From assembly GCA_013823985.1 (NCBI GenBank), contig PNNB01000047.1:243690-307689 (forward strand): a stretch of DNA of 64,000 nt. Reading direction: 5' to 3'. The stretch is from Sphingopyxis sp. GTDB lineage: Bacteria; Pseudomonadota; Alphaproteobacteria; Sphingomonadales; Sphingomonadaceae. The notes below the pieces were generated by a model that did no database searches, was not told the origin of the DNA, and saw only the letters and a list, made by a program, of their open reading frames with translations. A program made the position numbers and the translations under genes. This document shows positions 56,566 through 64,000 of the stretch, piece by piece (position 1 is the first letter of the stretch; each line of letters starts with the position of its first letter).

Positions 56566-58071
56566 TTAAATGTAGTGTCGAAAAGGCAACGGCGGCAGCT
56601 TTTCGACTGGCCCCGCGGTGAGTATTTCTCCGACTGAGTCGGCAAAACGTAAGGTTACCGGTAAGCCATCTCCGTAGATGCAAGCGTTGAAGTTAATCTT
56701 AGTAAGGCCAAGGACATCCTTACAAACCTGATCGATGTCTGCTTCTCCTCGTGTGATTTCAACGGATAGTGGATTGGGCACCTCCCGGCCAGCATAGGTG
56801 TTCAAGGCGGCAACGAATCCTGAAGACCAAAGATATGCAAGCCTATTATCCACTCGCAGGCTCGTGCCACGAAGGACTGGCGTGCGCCCTCCACGGAAGA
56901 GCTTCACTTCGCTTGATCGTGATATTCGAACTCCAACGAGATTTACGCCTTCTGGCAGTGCCGAAAGAAACCCGTCCCATTCTTCATTGCTAAATCTGGT
57001 CCTTGCATGAAGAAAAACTTCCTGTGGGGGTTTTCCGTTTTCAGCCTCGTACTCATCAAGGACAGCTTTCATCAGATCAGCGGCATCTGCCTTGTTAAGG
57101 TGAAACTCGCGTCGCTCTGGCTGCCATTTTCCAATTGCACCTTTAAACACCAAACCGTCCCCAGAGTTCAAGAACATCTGAGCGCCGCAGCAGGCACTAT
57201 TGCCTGTGGGGTCTTGCGCCTCTTTCTTAAAGACGATGCCGATATAACAGACACCATCGCGAACGGCATGAAGCTTCCATGGACGCCCGCCTGCCTTGAA
57301 ATAGGACGTCGTCGTTAGATTCCACGCGAGTGTAGCGGGATCTTGAAGTCGACGAGAGGTCTTTGAATTCAGGTTCGGCTTTTCCAGCGAAGTCTCTCTC
57401 ACAATCTGCACGACCGCCTTGGTGTCTAAGAGCCTAGCCTTGAGCTGATTGTGGAAATCGAGATCATAGGCGTAAATCTTTGCTTCTTCCATGTCTTCTG
57501 CAAACAACGAGGGTTGGGAGCGGAGCCTCTTCGCTATTCGCGCGTCAATCCTGCGCTCGATCAGTTTGCGTTCGAGGAAAGGTATTCGTGATTGAGGGCG
57601 TCCAAGAATGTAAACTTCCTCGGGAATCACCACGAACCACACATCTACTCCCACATCGTCCAATCGAAGCTTGTTTCGGATCGCACCTTCAAATAGAGAA
57701 ACCGCTTCAAATATGCCTACATGGCGGTCAGAAATGCGAAGGGATTTTGAAATGTCGCCTGTCGAAATCGGTAGTTCCGCGATAGGCTGAACGGGCCAAG
57801 TTGTCCGGAACACTGCTTCAAAGCCCGGGTAACCCAACTGATGCAGCGCATCTGGTCGCGCGGCAGGAATGAACCCAGTTATGCCTCTTACCCACTCCTT
57901 GTACAGTTCAATTCCAGCTGGCGTGCCGACTACGCCGATCCGCATTGATGAAGGTCGCCGCTCTTCCAAAGGACCAAACATGAAAAGCCCATGCTTAGGA
58001 TCGTCTATGCTCTGTCCGTATCCAAATTCAAGGAGAGGTTCAGTGTGATGCCTGACCAGTAGAGAGCTCAT
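56566..58071 (-). CDS. Short prokaryotic Argonaute (MID-PIWI), catalytically inactive
   Basis: 501-residue protein without PAZ or N domains. The MID part (about 140-235) contains DVWFVVIPEEVY and, at about 205-228, FHNQLKARLL followed by QIVRE, matching the 5'-phosphate guide pocket of short Argonautes. The PIWI part (about 245-500) starts AWNLTTTSYFKAGGRPW and ends TKINFNACIYGDGLPVTLRFADSVGEIL. Where active PIWI has the first catalytic Asp (strand IGID), this reads CYIGIVF, so slicing is probably lost. It overlaps the TIR-APAZ gene (ATGA), and GGAG lies 7 nt before the ATG. Confidence 0.85.
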   Translation of the reverse strand: MSSLLVRHHTEPLLEFGYGQSIDDPKHGLFMFGPLEERRPSSMRIGVVGTPAGIELYKEWVRGITGFIPAARPDALHQLGYPGFEAVFRTTWPVQPIAELPISTGDISKSLRISDRHVGIFEAVSLFEGAIRNKLRLDDVGVDVWFVVIPEEVYILGRPQSRIPFLERKLIERRIDARIAKRLRSQPSLFAEDMEEAKIYAYDLDFHNQLKARLLDTKAVVQIVRETSLEKPNLNSKTSRRLQDPATLAWNLTTTSYFKAGGRPWKLHAVRDGVCYIGIVFKKEAQDPTGNSACCGAQMFLNSGDGLVFKGAIGKWQPERREFHLNKADAADLMKAVLDEYEAENGKPPQEVFLHARTRFSNEEWDGFLSALPEGVNLVGVRISRSSEVKLFRGGRTPVLRGTSLRVDNRLAYLWSSGFVAALNTYAGREVPNPLSVEITRGEADIDQVCKDVLGLTKINFNACIYGDGLPVTLRFADSVGEILTAGPVEKLPPLPFRHYI

Positions 58072-60023
58072 TTTACGTCTCCGTCTGGCGCAATTTGTAA
58101 CGAGTAATTGAGCTCATCCTCGTCAATTTCTGGATCTTCCTCATCCTCCAAAAGGGCAATATCTTCCGAGATGGCTGAACCATCGCTCTCGTCCGGCGAG
58201 ACAGGGCATTCTAAACGGCTCATGCGTCCGGATACAATGATTTCGGAACCTCCAGCGCCCAACGCGAATTCCTCGTTTCCATCCGCGAGGAATGCCAAAT
58301 AAGCGACAGTCAGATCGCGCCATCTGTCATTCCACCAACTCTTGCAAAAGCCACGCCGCAAGGCGTGCATGCGTGCCGCGCTTTCAAGTGGGGTTGCTCC
58401 ATCCTCAGAAAAGATAACGTGTGGCTTGATGACCAACGTTTCGGGGTGGTTGGCCAAAGGTCGCACCTCGGCCGCGAAATGCCAATACACATTCCGTTTT
58501 TGGCTGAAACCGACGAGAGCCTTTGTCCGCCTTTTCCCTGTAATGTCGCTAAATTGTACTTTGTTGCCATCCACACGTTTATTAGCAAGAAACCAACAGT
58601 TAGCTCCCGACGCTAGGGAAAATGGTGTAAGACCCTTTGATCGTGCAGTTTGCTCCCACGCCTGACGCACCAAATTAGATAGTAGTTTTTGCGCAATATG
58701 TTGTTTGATCCCCGGGAATTGGTTCCATCGACCCTTAACGAACTCGCCTGTCGCGACCGAGCCAGCTGAGCCGACGTTCATTCCTCCCAAACCCGTAGAA
58801 AATCTGTGCGCGTTGGCGAACGACAACAACACATCGTTGTACTGAACGTGTGGGATTTGAGATATCCTCGCTTTGGCCCCCACGCGCAAGGAGGCGACCG
58901 GAAGCGAAAGTGCGTGAATAGCGGCGGGCCATTTCTTCACATCTATCCAGTTCACTAGAACTGGGTCAGGCTCGTCTAGTAGGCCTTTTTGTGTTCTAAG
59001 GCGGTCATGTATCATTTTTCCGATTTGTGCTTGGCTACCGTTCGGCTCCCTGCGAACTCGGTCAGTTTCCAGGGCCTTTAAAAGCAGCGCCAGCCCGGCA
59101 GCCCAGTTTCCTTCGAAGTTTAATATATTTCTTCGTGCAATGTTGGCGCGAAAGTCTGCAAAAGGTATGTCGTCAATCCGCAGTGGGATCACAAAATTTG
59201 ACAGGCCGAGGCTTCGCTCAACCGACACCGCTAGGGCAATTTCATCTAACACCCCAGCTCTGGTTTGGGCGAGCCTACTGGCTGCCACGACTACTTTCGC
59301 AGCGCGATTACGGATAACGTCTTCGATCGTATCCCAGAAAAACTCTCCACCGGCCAACCGCTCGAAATCTGTCCAAACTTCGTAGCCGCTTAAGGTGAGC
59401 TGCGAGGAAAGCCAATGTGCAAACGGGTTATCGTCTGGCGTGGCATGGCTGATAAAGACCATCGAACGACCCGCTAATACATTTGAATTGTTGATAGTTG
59501 GAACGCGCAAAGTCTGCCAGCCAAGCGGATTGGCATGGTCCATGGCATTGGCAAATTCATCAATGAATGCTGCGTTGGCATTTCGTGAATCAATGAAAAC
59601 CGCGATCGGTCCCAACGGATGCCGTTCGGAACTAAAAATGCGTTCTTGGACCAGACGCGCAAGAACGTCAGCGATGCCAGCAACCTCCCGCATTTGGGCG
59701 GGACCGATCAGTGCACCTAGATCATGATAAGATGAACCAGAATTTTTAAAGACAGAAAATACAAGCTTCCTGTTCAAATTTCCGATGTCAAATCGAGGCA
59801 CTAGGCGAAGGTCGATAATGTGTTTCGGTTTCGACGAAATCAGCAAAGACAACAACTCAGCCTCATCGACCGACGTAAAGTCGACAAAGATCAACATATT
59901 CGGGTCATTAGACACGAAAAGCGAACGTTCTCCTGGCTTTGCTACGAACGCCTCAGCTTCATGAAAAACAGGAAGAGGTGGCGTTTCAACGATGCGGAGA
60001 TGTCGTTGCGGAGGCTTCGGCAT
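58068..60023 (-). CDS. DUF488-like - TIR - APAZ fusion protein (SPARTA effector subunit)
   Basis: 651 residues in three parts. Residues about 40-165 form an extra domain with HIIDLRLVPRFDIGNLNRKL and YHDLGAL, like DUF488. Residues about 187-320 are a TIR domain: MVFISHATPDDNPFAHWL, VWTDFERLAGGEF, VLDEIALAV with Glu261 as likely NADase catalytic residue. Residues about 335-600 fit APAZ: VYWHFAAEVRPL, KPHVIFSEDG, RRGFCKSWWNDRWRD. A very acidic tail follows. With the downstream short Argonaute this is a SPARTA-type pair: guide-target recognition activates NAD+ hydrolysis. The N-terminal domain is not part of the typical roughly 450-residue TIR-APAZ. Confidence 0.85.
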   Translation of the reverse strand: MPKPPQRHLRIVETPPLPVFHEAEAFVAKPGERSLFVSNDPNMLIFVDFTSVDEAELLSLLISSKPKHIIDLRLVPRFDIGNLNRKLVFSVFKNSGSSYHDLGALIGPAQMREVAGIADVLARLVQERIFSSERHPLGPIAVFIDSRNANAAFIDEFANAMDHANPLGWQTLRVPTINNSNVLAGRSMVFISHATPDDNPFAHWLSSQLTLSGYEVWTDFERLAGGEFFWDTIEDVIRNRAAKVVVAASRLAQTRAGVLDEIALAVSVERSLGLSNFVIPLRIDDIPFADFRANIARRNILNFEGNWAAGLALLLKALETDRVRREPNGSQAQIGKMIHDRLRTQKGLLDEPDPVLVNWIDVKKWPAAIHALSLPVASLRVGAKARISQIPHVQYNDVLLSFANAHRFSTGLGGMNVGSAGSVATGEFVKGRWNQFPGIKQHIAQKLLSNLVRQAWEQTARSKGLTPFSLASGANCWFLANKRVDGNKVQFSDITGKRRTKALVGFSQKRNVYWHFAAEVRPLANHPETLVIKPHVIFSEDGATPLESAARMHALRRGFCKSWWNDRWRDLTVAYLAFLADGNEEFALGAGGSEIIVSGRMSRLECPVSPDESDGSAISEDIALLEDEEDPEIDEDELNYSLQIAPDGDVK

Positions 60024-60024
60024 T

Positions 60025-61776
60025 TCAAGAATCCGCCAACTTCGCTTCGAGGTCAGAATAACTAACTGCTCTTAGGTGCCACGGTGTTCCCCAATCCGGC
60101 GCCCCTTGTTGGATATGCCCGTGAATAGGATCTTTCAGTTCGCGATCCTTCATGAATGCGCGCCTGTACATCCTCGGAGCCACGCCAACAAAAGGGCGGA
60201 ACAGCACGCGCTTGCCATCTCGGCTGGGTGGCTTCCAGCCTTGAACACTGACTTGAATAGAGTCAGCATGCAGATCGAGAGCTCTGCTTTTCGGATAAGG
60301 TTCGATGAACTGGACTTCGTCGATCCCTGCGCTGACGATATGTCGAGCGCAATAATGGCATGGGTATGTTGTTACAAATAACCTGCAGCCGACCGTGGTT
60401 ATTCCTTCACGCCCTGCGGACAATAGTGCGTCCATCTCAGCGTGCACCGCACGACTGAATTCAAGGAGGTCGCCAACACCACTGGACCGCAACTCCCGTA
60501 TTAGATTTTGTTTGCGAATTCCCTCGGCCGCTTTGAGTTCGGGAATTTCACCGATGAAACGTTCGATTAAGGCGTTTTGCTCTCTTGTGCTGCTGCAAAA
60601 AGCATCACTCCCATTTAGTCGTCGATAGGCACACCGATGATCATCAACATGATCTGTGTGATCCGTATCGAATGTTTCACCGTACACTCCGCCACCGGCG
60701 CGAGGAACCTCATTAGTGCCGGTAGAAACAACGTTCCCCGTTTTGTCGACAAGAGCCGCACCAACCTGCCGGGACAAGCAAGCGCTCCTAAGCGCCGCAC
60801 CATATGCGTGGTGCATTGCGGTCTCCTCAGTTGAGGGCCTGACGATCTCAGAGTGGCTAACGACCTTTACCAACCGCGATAGATGGTCGCTTACGTTCCA
60901 TTCGGGATTTGCAGCTCCTCCTTCGATTGTCCGATCCGAAGTGTTGTCGATGAAAAAATCAGATAGGTGAAATGCGTCCGTAACTCTCTGGCCGAATTTT
61001 GAGGAAGCCTTGGCATCCCGACGCATGAGGTCTTCGCCGTCAGCATTTCCAGCATTTTTGTACTTCTTCATTATCCTCTGCAAGCGGACCTTTTCATCAC
61101 ACACGACACCAATCAAAACGAAGGCATCTTGGTACACATGGCGAAGAAGGTCTACTTCGGCAGGGTTCCGAATAGCATCAAGGATATATGCCCGACGTAT
61201 TCCGTCTGGTGCTATGGCAACGCCGTCAATAAGCTCACTGCCTAACCATTCCGCTCGTGTTGACCGCACTCGTCTAACCAAAGCCCTCGCAACCGCAGAT
61301 GCATCATTCGACGCCGCGCGCATTTTGTCACCAAGATCTTGCAGATCCTTGGTGGTTCCTAAATCGTTTCGATCTGAAGTAGGAAGAGTTTCGCCAACCG
61401 CCGTGGCCCAGTCTTCGATTTCCTTTCGAGCCTTGAGAATCACAGACTGATACGAACCACCAGGCAGGTCTTCTTGTTCGAGTAAATTGCGCAACGCCTC
61501 AGCTATTTCACTGGTGCCAGAACCAACATGACCTACAACGGCCACTACGAGCTCATTTGCAGCTGCCTCAAGGACAATTTCCCTTGAAGGTTTTGTCGAT
61601 ATTGTTTCGAGCGATGAGGCTTGGCCCCCGGAAAGTGGTATTGATGCCATCTTAGCTTCATCGCGCAGACTCTCTTTGGTTTCAATGGCTAGATGTGCTT
61701 CGGGCGTATCTAGGTCGGTTTTGTCGAAAAAATCTCCTGAGCTTTCCCTGAATTGAAGGCAATTATGGATGCCCAA
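60025..61776 (-). CDS. Anti-phage dCTP deaminase-like protein (P-loop NTPase + cytidine deaminase)
   Basis: Up to 583 residues. The N-terminal part (about 75-310) is a P-loop kinase-like domain: Walker A region VVGHVGSGTSE at 81-89, VCDEKVRLQRIMKKY. The C-terminal part (about 315-560) is a CMP/dCMP-type deaminase: zinc ligands in VHAEMDALL (His445, Glu447) and PCHYC (Cys473, Cys476). This two-domain layout matches phage-defence dCTP deaminases that convert dCTP to deoxyuracil nucleotides and starve the phage of dCTP. The start is TTG 61776 or ATG 61650. Stop and TIR-APAZ ATG are 1 nt apart. Confidence 0.85.
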   Translation of the reverse strand: MGIHNCLQFRESSGDFFDKTDLDTPEAHLAIETKESLRDEAKMASIPLSGGQASSLETISTKPSREIVLEAAANELVVAVVGHVGSGTSEIAEALRNLLEQEDLPGGSYQSVILKARKEIEDWATAVGETLPTSDRNDLGTTKDLQDLGDKMRAASNDASAVARALVRRVRSTRAEWLGSELIDGVAIAPDGIRRAYILDAIRNPAEVDLLRHVYQDAFVLIGVVCDEKVRLQRIMKKYKNAGNADGEDLMRRDAKASSKFGQRVTDAFHLSDFFIDNTSDRTIEGGAANPEWNVSDHLSRLVKVVSHSEIVRPSTEETAMHHAYGAALRSACLSRQVGAALVDKTGNVVSTGTNEVPRAGGGVYGETFDTDHTDHVDDHRCAYRRLNGSDAFCSSTREQNALIERFIGEIPELKAAEGIRKQNLIRELRSSGVGDLLEFSRAVHAEMDALLSAGREGITTVGCRLFVTTYPCHYCARHIVSAGIDEVQFIEPYPKSRALDLHADSIQVSVQGWKPPSRDGKRVLFRPFVGVAPRMYRRAFMKDRELKDPIHGHIQQGAPDWGTPWHLRAVSYSDLEAKLADS

Positions 61777-62063
61777 TCTTCATAGGCCCTATGACTGAAA
61801 TATAAGCGGCTGCGGCATGAAACAAAAGTTATTAGATATTCGCGTATGCTTGGATCCTAATCATAGTAATCGGACACGCTTTTTAATTCATGCTCGAATA
61901 TTAATTGTCGAATTTCAGTGATTGCCTGATATATAACCGCAATCGGATATCAATAACCGCACATCCTATCATGCGTTTCCAAAAAAAATCGATAAATACA
62001 GACTAACAGAAATTGATGCGCCATAGAAAAACTCTATTAAAGTGCTGACTTTGATCATCTTAA
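61777..62063. other. A+T-rich upstream region of the defence operon
   Basis: 287 bp, much richer in A+T than the core. On the minus strand a TTGTTT and TATATT with a 15-bp spacer (about 61800-61826) could be a weak promoter for the deaminase-TIR-APAZ-Argonaute operon. No gene, clear operator or CRISPR-like repeat is seen. Confidence 0.35.
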
Positions 62064-62204
62064 TCACTCGCACGACACAGTTTCGAAGGACCATTCCCCG
62101 CCGGAATCGACGCAGGCGTCTACCGTTAACGCATCGAGCAAACACATCAGCGCGAACGTTGTCACGCCAAATAGAACTACACGGCGTAATTTGATATTAG
62201 GCAT
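62064..62204 (-). CDS. 46-residue membrane or secreted peptide with CxxSGGxW...C tail
   Basis: ATG 62204 to TGA 62064. The N-terminus is basic (IKLRR), followed by a hydrophobic stretch (VVLFGVTTFALMCLLDALTV) and a C-terminal CVDSGGEWSFETVSCE. The two-Cys SGGxW end resembles small exported proteins that sit next to polymorphic toxin genes and may act in immunity; this is by eye only. Too short for automatic calling in many pipelines. Coding is supported by a clean frame, signal-like segment and residues unlike random translation. Confidence 0.5.
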   Translation of the reverse strand: MPNIKLRRVVLFGVTTFALMCLLDALTVDACVDSGGEWSFETVSCE

Positions 62205-62243
62205 TATGTATACCTATCAGCGTTTCTTAGGCGCTTGTGGAGG

Positions 62244-62516
62244 CTAAGGCCAAGGCAGTATTTTGGGTCTACCTCTAGGACCTTTATTGGGTCGCTCTTC
62301 CTTACAAGCTGCGCGGCAGATTCTTTCGCGCTCCTCGCCTGCGACCGGTGGAGCAGATGATTGGCGAGCATCCCGACCGGCTTCCCGCCCATTACGATTA
62401 GCCATTTGATCCTCGACTTCGTCGATTGCGGGATATCCCTTTATTTGACCATATACTTCTCTGACGTCTGAGAGAAATAAGGTGGCGATAGTGCTTTGCC
62501 TTTCTAGTGAAACAAC
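62244..62516 (-). pseudogene. Relic-like frame, possible displaced RHS toxin tip
   Basis: Minus-strand frame of 90 codons directly after the immunity-gene stop, in the same frame, ending TAG at 62244. It has no start codon for the first 37 codons; the first ATG is 62405 (53 residues). The text IKGYPAIDEVEDQMANRNGREAGRD followed by ERERICRAACKEERP looks like the tail of an RHS-type C-terminal tip, so it may be an orphan tip left by recombination. Could also be a short real gene from ATG 62405. Confidence 0.35.
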
Positions 62517-62915
62517 CTAATTTGCATTCGCTCCATACATCGACCGGATGTGCACCATATTTTCATTTAGTGAATAGCCCAATAGAGTTCCCTCAATGAT
62601 TTCCAAGTCTCTGCACCATTTTTCCTGTCCAATTTTTTTAATTTTTTTGTATATTTTTGCTCGCCATTCCTCGCCTTTGACTGTGTAAACATAATATACC
62701 ATTTTGAATCTTTGATGCGGATTAGAAATGTAAAATATGGTTCGAATTAAATCTCCAGATTTTACATATCTATGGAATGGCTGACCGTTAGTTTCGTCGA
62801 TGTCCTCCTCAACCGCCCGATAAAAAACTGCCATGGGTTTGCGACCACCAAGCATAAGCTCAAGCTCGTTACCTGTATGACTCGGATAGTTTGTTTCGTT
62901 AAAATGATCTGCCAT
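62517..62915 (-). CDS. Candidate immunity protein of the RHS toxin
   Basis: 132-residue Lys/Tyr-rich soluble protein (MADHFNETNYPSHTGNELELMLGGRKPMAVFYRAVEED...). No known fold recognised. Position argues for immunity: its ATG at 62915 lies inside the last codons of the toxin gene (17-nt overlap), with AAGAGAG upstream, so expression is coupled. It is clearly richer in A+T than the RHS core gene, as usual for tip/immunity pairs. A longer frame to 63071 is not supported. Confidence 0.6.
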   Translation of the reverse strand: MADHFNETNYPSHTGNELELMLGGRKPMAVFYRAVEEDIDETNGQPFHRYVKSGDLIRTIFYISNPHQRFKMVYYVYTVKGEEWRAKIYKKIKKIGQEKWCRDLEIIEGTLLGYSLNENMVHIRSMYGANAN

Positions 62916-64000
62916 TGTTATCTCTCTTAGGGGTCGGTGTCGGGTCGGGTTTAGGGATTGGCTTAGGTAGGGGCTTGCGAACGGGTACTGGATCATGCTT
63001 TGGGATAGGGCTTTCTGGCAATGGCTTCGGAGTGCCCGGAATTGGCTCGCCGTTCGCTCTTTTCCCGTCACAGTCTGGACAGTCGGTAGTCCCAGTTACA
63101 CCTCCATGACGTGCTCCGCAACCAGTGCAAGGAATGGTTCCAGATCTCCGGCGAGATTCAGATACTGTATCCCCTTTGCGTTCTTTGGCCTTTTCAACTT
63201 TAGGTTTCTCTTCGGTCGCGGCTGGCTTTTTGTCAGAAGTTATCCAAATGTAGACAGCGGTTGCAGCAGCGACGCCTTTGGTAATTACTTCTTCTGCGAT
63301 AACGACACATGCAGGAGTTGCAGGTGGGGCACACAATCCACTAGGATCGGCCTTATTCACCGGATCTCCACCGACATAATTGTACCAGTTAATGCCATCA
63401 TTGTATCCAATAGGATCGGCTTGCAAGAATCTGCCTAACGTAGGACTGTAAAATCTCGCTTTGTAGTAATATAATCCGACCTCTGGTATGTAAGCTTGAG
63501 CAGTGTAAAGGAACCGCCCTGCTGCGGCAGGAGTTAGCGCCGCGGTCGACTGTGGAATACCAAATTCGTCATATTTATTGGTAGCAATTGAAGTGCCTGC
63601 GGCATTGGTTACCGCAATTACACTGCCACGCTCATCGGTGGCAAGGAACCGGCGGGTGGCGAGATTTGCGCCTTCATACCAGACCAAAGGCTCATCATCT
63701 CTTGGGCCGTGGATGTAACGACGCTGGATCGTGCCGCTGCCATTGCGTTCGATCACCAGCCTTGGGCCGAGATGTTCAAACTTTGTGACCGTAGCTCCTT
63801 GCGCCACGTTCGACAGCCGCCCCGTTGGGTCATAGGATAGCGTCACCCCACCAGGCCCAGTCGCAAGCCGATTTTCGCTGGTGTAGCTGTAGAGATTGCT
63901 TCCACTGCTCGTCAGGTTTCCTCGTCCGTCATAACCGAGCGCCGTCGAGCCGGCACTGGTAAGTTGGTTCAGACCATTGGTGCCATATGCGCGATTGATG
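62899..64000 (-). CDS. RHS/YD-repeat polymorphic toxin, 3' part
   Basis: The frame runs off the window edge: the reverse strand reads YD-repeat text (INRAYGTNGLNQLTSAG, LGYDGRGNLTSSGSN) before 63846. Then YDPTGRL, the RHS-core hyperconserved RFYSPTLGRFLQADPIGYNDGINWYNYVGGDPVNKADPSG, after which a variable tip of about 144 residues starts. The tip has a short hydrophobic helix (VAAATAVYIWI), a Cys4 zinc-ribbon-like CTGCG...CPDCDG, and a Pro/Lys-rich tail (KPLPKPIPKPDPTPTP). The toxic activity is not recognisable. Possible uses: contact toxin or phage/competition effector. Confidence 0.85.
   Translation of the reverse strand, partial: INRAYGTNGLNQLTSAGSTALGYDGRGNLTSSGSNLYSYTSENRLATGPGGVTLSYDPTGRLSNVAQGATVTKFEHLGPRLVIERNGSGTIQRRYIHGPRDDEPLVWYEGANLATRRFLATDERGSVIAVTNAAGTSIATNKYDEFGIPQSTAALTPAAAGRFLYTAQAYIPEVGLYYYKARFYSPTLGRFLQADPIGYNDGINWYNYVGGDPVNKADPSGLCAPPATPACVVIAEEVITKGVAAATAVYIWITSDKKPAATEEKPKVEKAKERKGDTVSESRRRSGTIPCTGCGARHGGVTGTTDCPDCDGKRANGEPIPGTPKPLPESPIPKHDPVPVRKPLPKPIPKPDPTPTPKRDNNGRSF

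Noticed and set aside
53365..64000. CRISPR array or cas genes near the Argonaute locus
   Set aside because: No regularly spaced repeats or cas-like proteins seen; short Argonautes do not need them.

Overview
The window looks like the chromosome of a sphingomonad (Alphaproteobacteria, Sphingomonadaceae; a Sphingopyxis/Sphingorhabdus-like genome is the best guess). The evidence is the gene order typical of the group (mutY-DUF721-two DsbA-like proteins-smc; Smr-mltA-Tim44/secB-murJ-trpS; dnaA/rpsT-mutM/ubiE-ubiB-coaBC-dut-moeB), a DUF1489 gene, a PAS_5-type protein, and the fairly high G+C of the core. Genus and species cannot be fixed from the sequence alone.

About 1-53.1 kb is core chromosome. 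0-5.4 kb: a partial ABA4-like membrane gene, pdxH, a cation efflux pump, a PhzF enzyme, an EF-hand protein, a cyclophilin and mgtE. 5.4-9.4 kb (minus strand): a FrnE/DsbA-like protein, nudC, a class-C serine hydrolase and mutY. 9.3-15.7 kb: DciA-like DUF721, two thioredoxin-fold proteins, smc and an alpha/beta hydrolase. 15.7-21.5 kb: a repeat-rich spacer, then two DNA-repair modules, ATP-dependent ligase plus ligase-associated exonuclease on one side and radical SAM plus UdgX on the other. 21.5-26.8 kb: alpha-galactosidase divergent from a sodium symporter and glycerol kinase, a set that would fit use of galactosyl-glycerol. 26.9-39.5 kb: PAS_5 protein, dapE, Smr, mltA, Tim44-like, secB, murJ, trpS, two envelope proteins, dnaA and rpsT. 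39.6-49.5 kb: mutM, ubiE, ubiB, coaBC, dut, moeB, a sirtuin, dapB, DUF898 and nth. 49.5-52.4 kb: a three-gene set fitting valine/branched acyl-CoA breakdown.

At 53.1 kb the core stops at a tRNA-Arg(CCG). From there to the window end the DNA is accessory. It begins with a DUF3489-DUF2924-large serine recombinase cassette and then two small genes. The most notable locus follows: three tightly coupled minus-strand genes (60,025-61,776; 58,068-60,023; 56,566-58,071). They encode a two-domain P-loop/cytidine-deaminase protein of the anti-phage dCTP deaminase type, a 651-residue protein with a DUF488-like N-terminal region, a TIR domain and an APAZ-like region, and a short Argonaute with MID and apparently inactive PIWI domains. 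The last two match the SPARTA (short Argonaute/TIR-APAZ) architecture. The gaps are 1 nt and a 4-nt overlap, so the three are very likely made from one transcript. That would join guide-directed NAD+ depletion with dCTP depletion.

The right edge (62.0-64.0 kb) is the 3' end of an RHS/YD-repeat polymorphic toxin gene with a Cys4, proline-rich tip, an overlapping candidate immunity gene, a relic-like reading frame and a 46-residue membrane or secreted peptide.

All family names come from reading the translated sequence; no database search was run. Start codons are inferred from overlaps, ribosome-binding-site spacing and usual family lengths.
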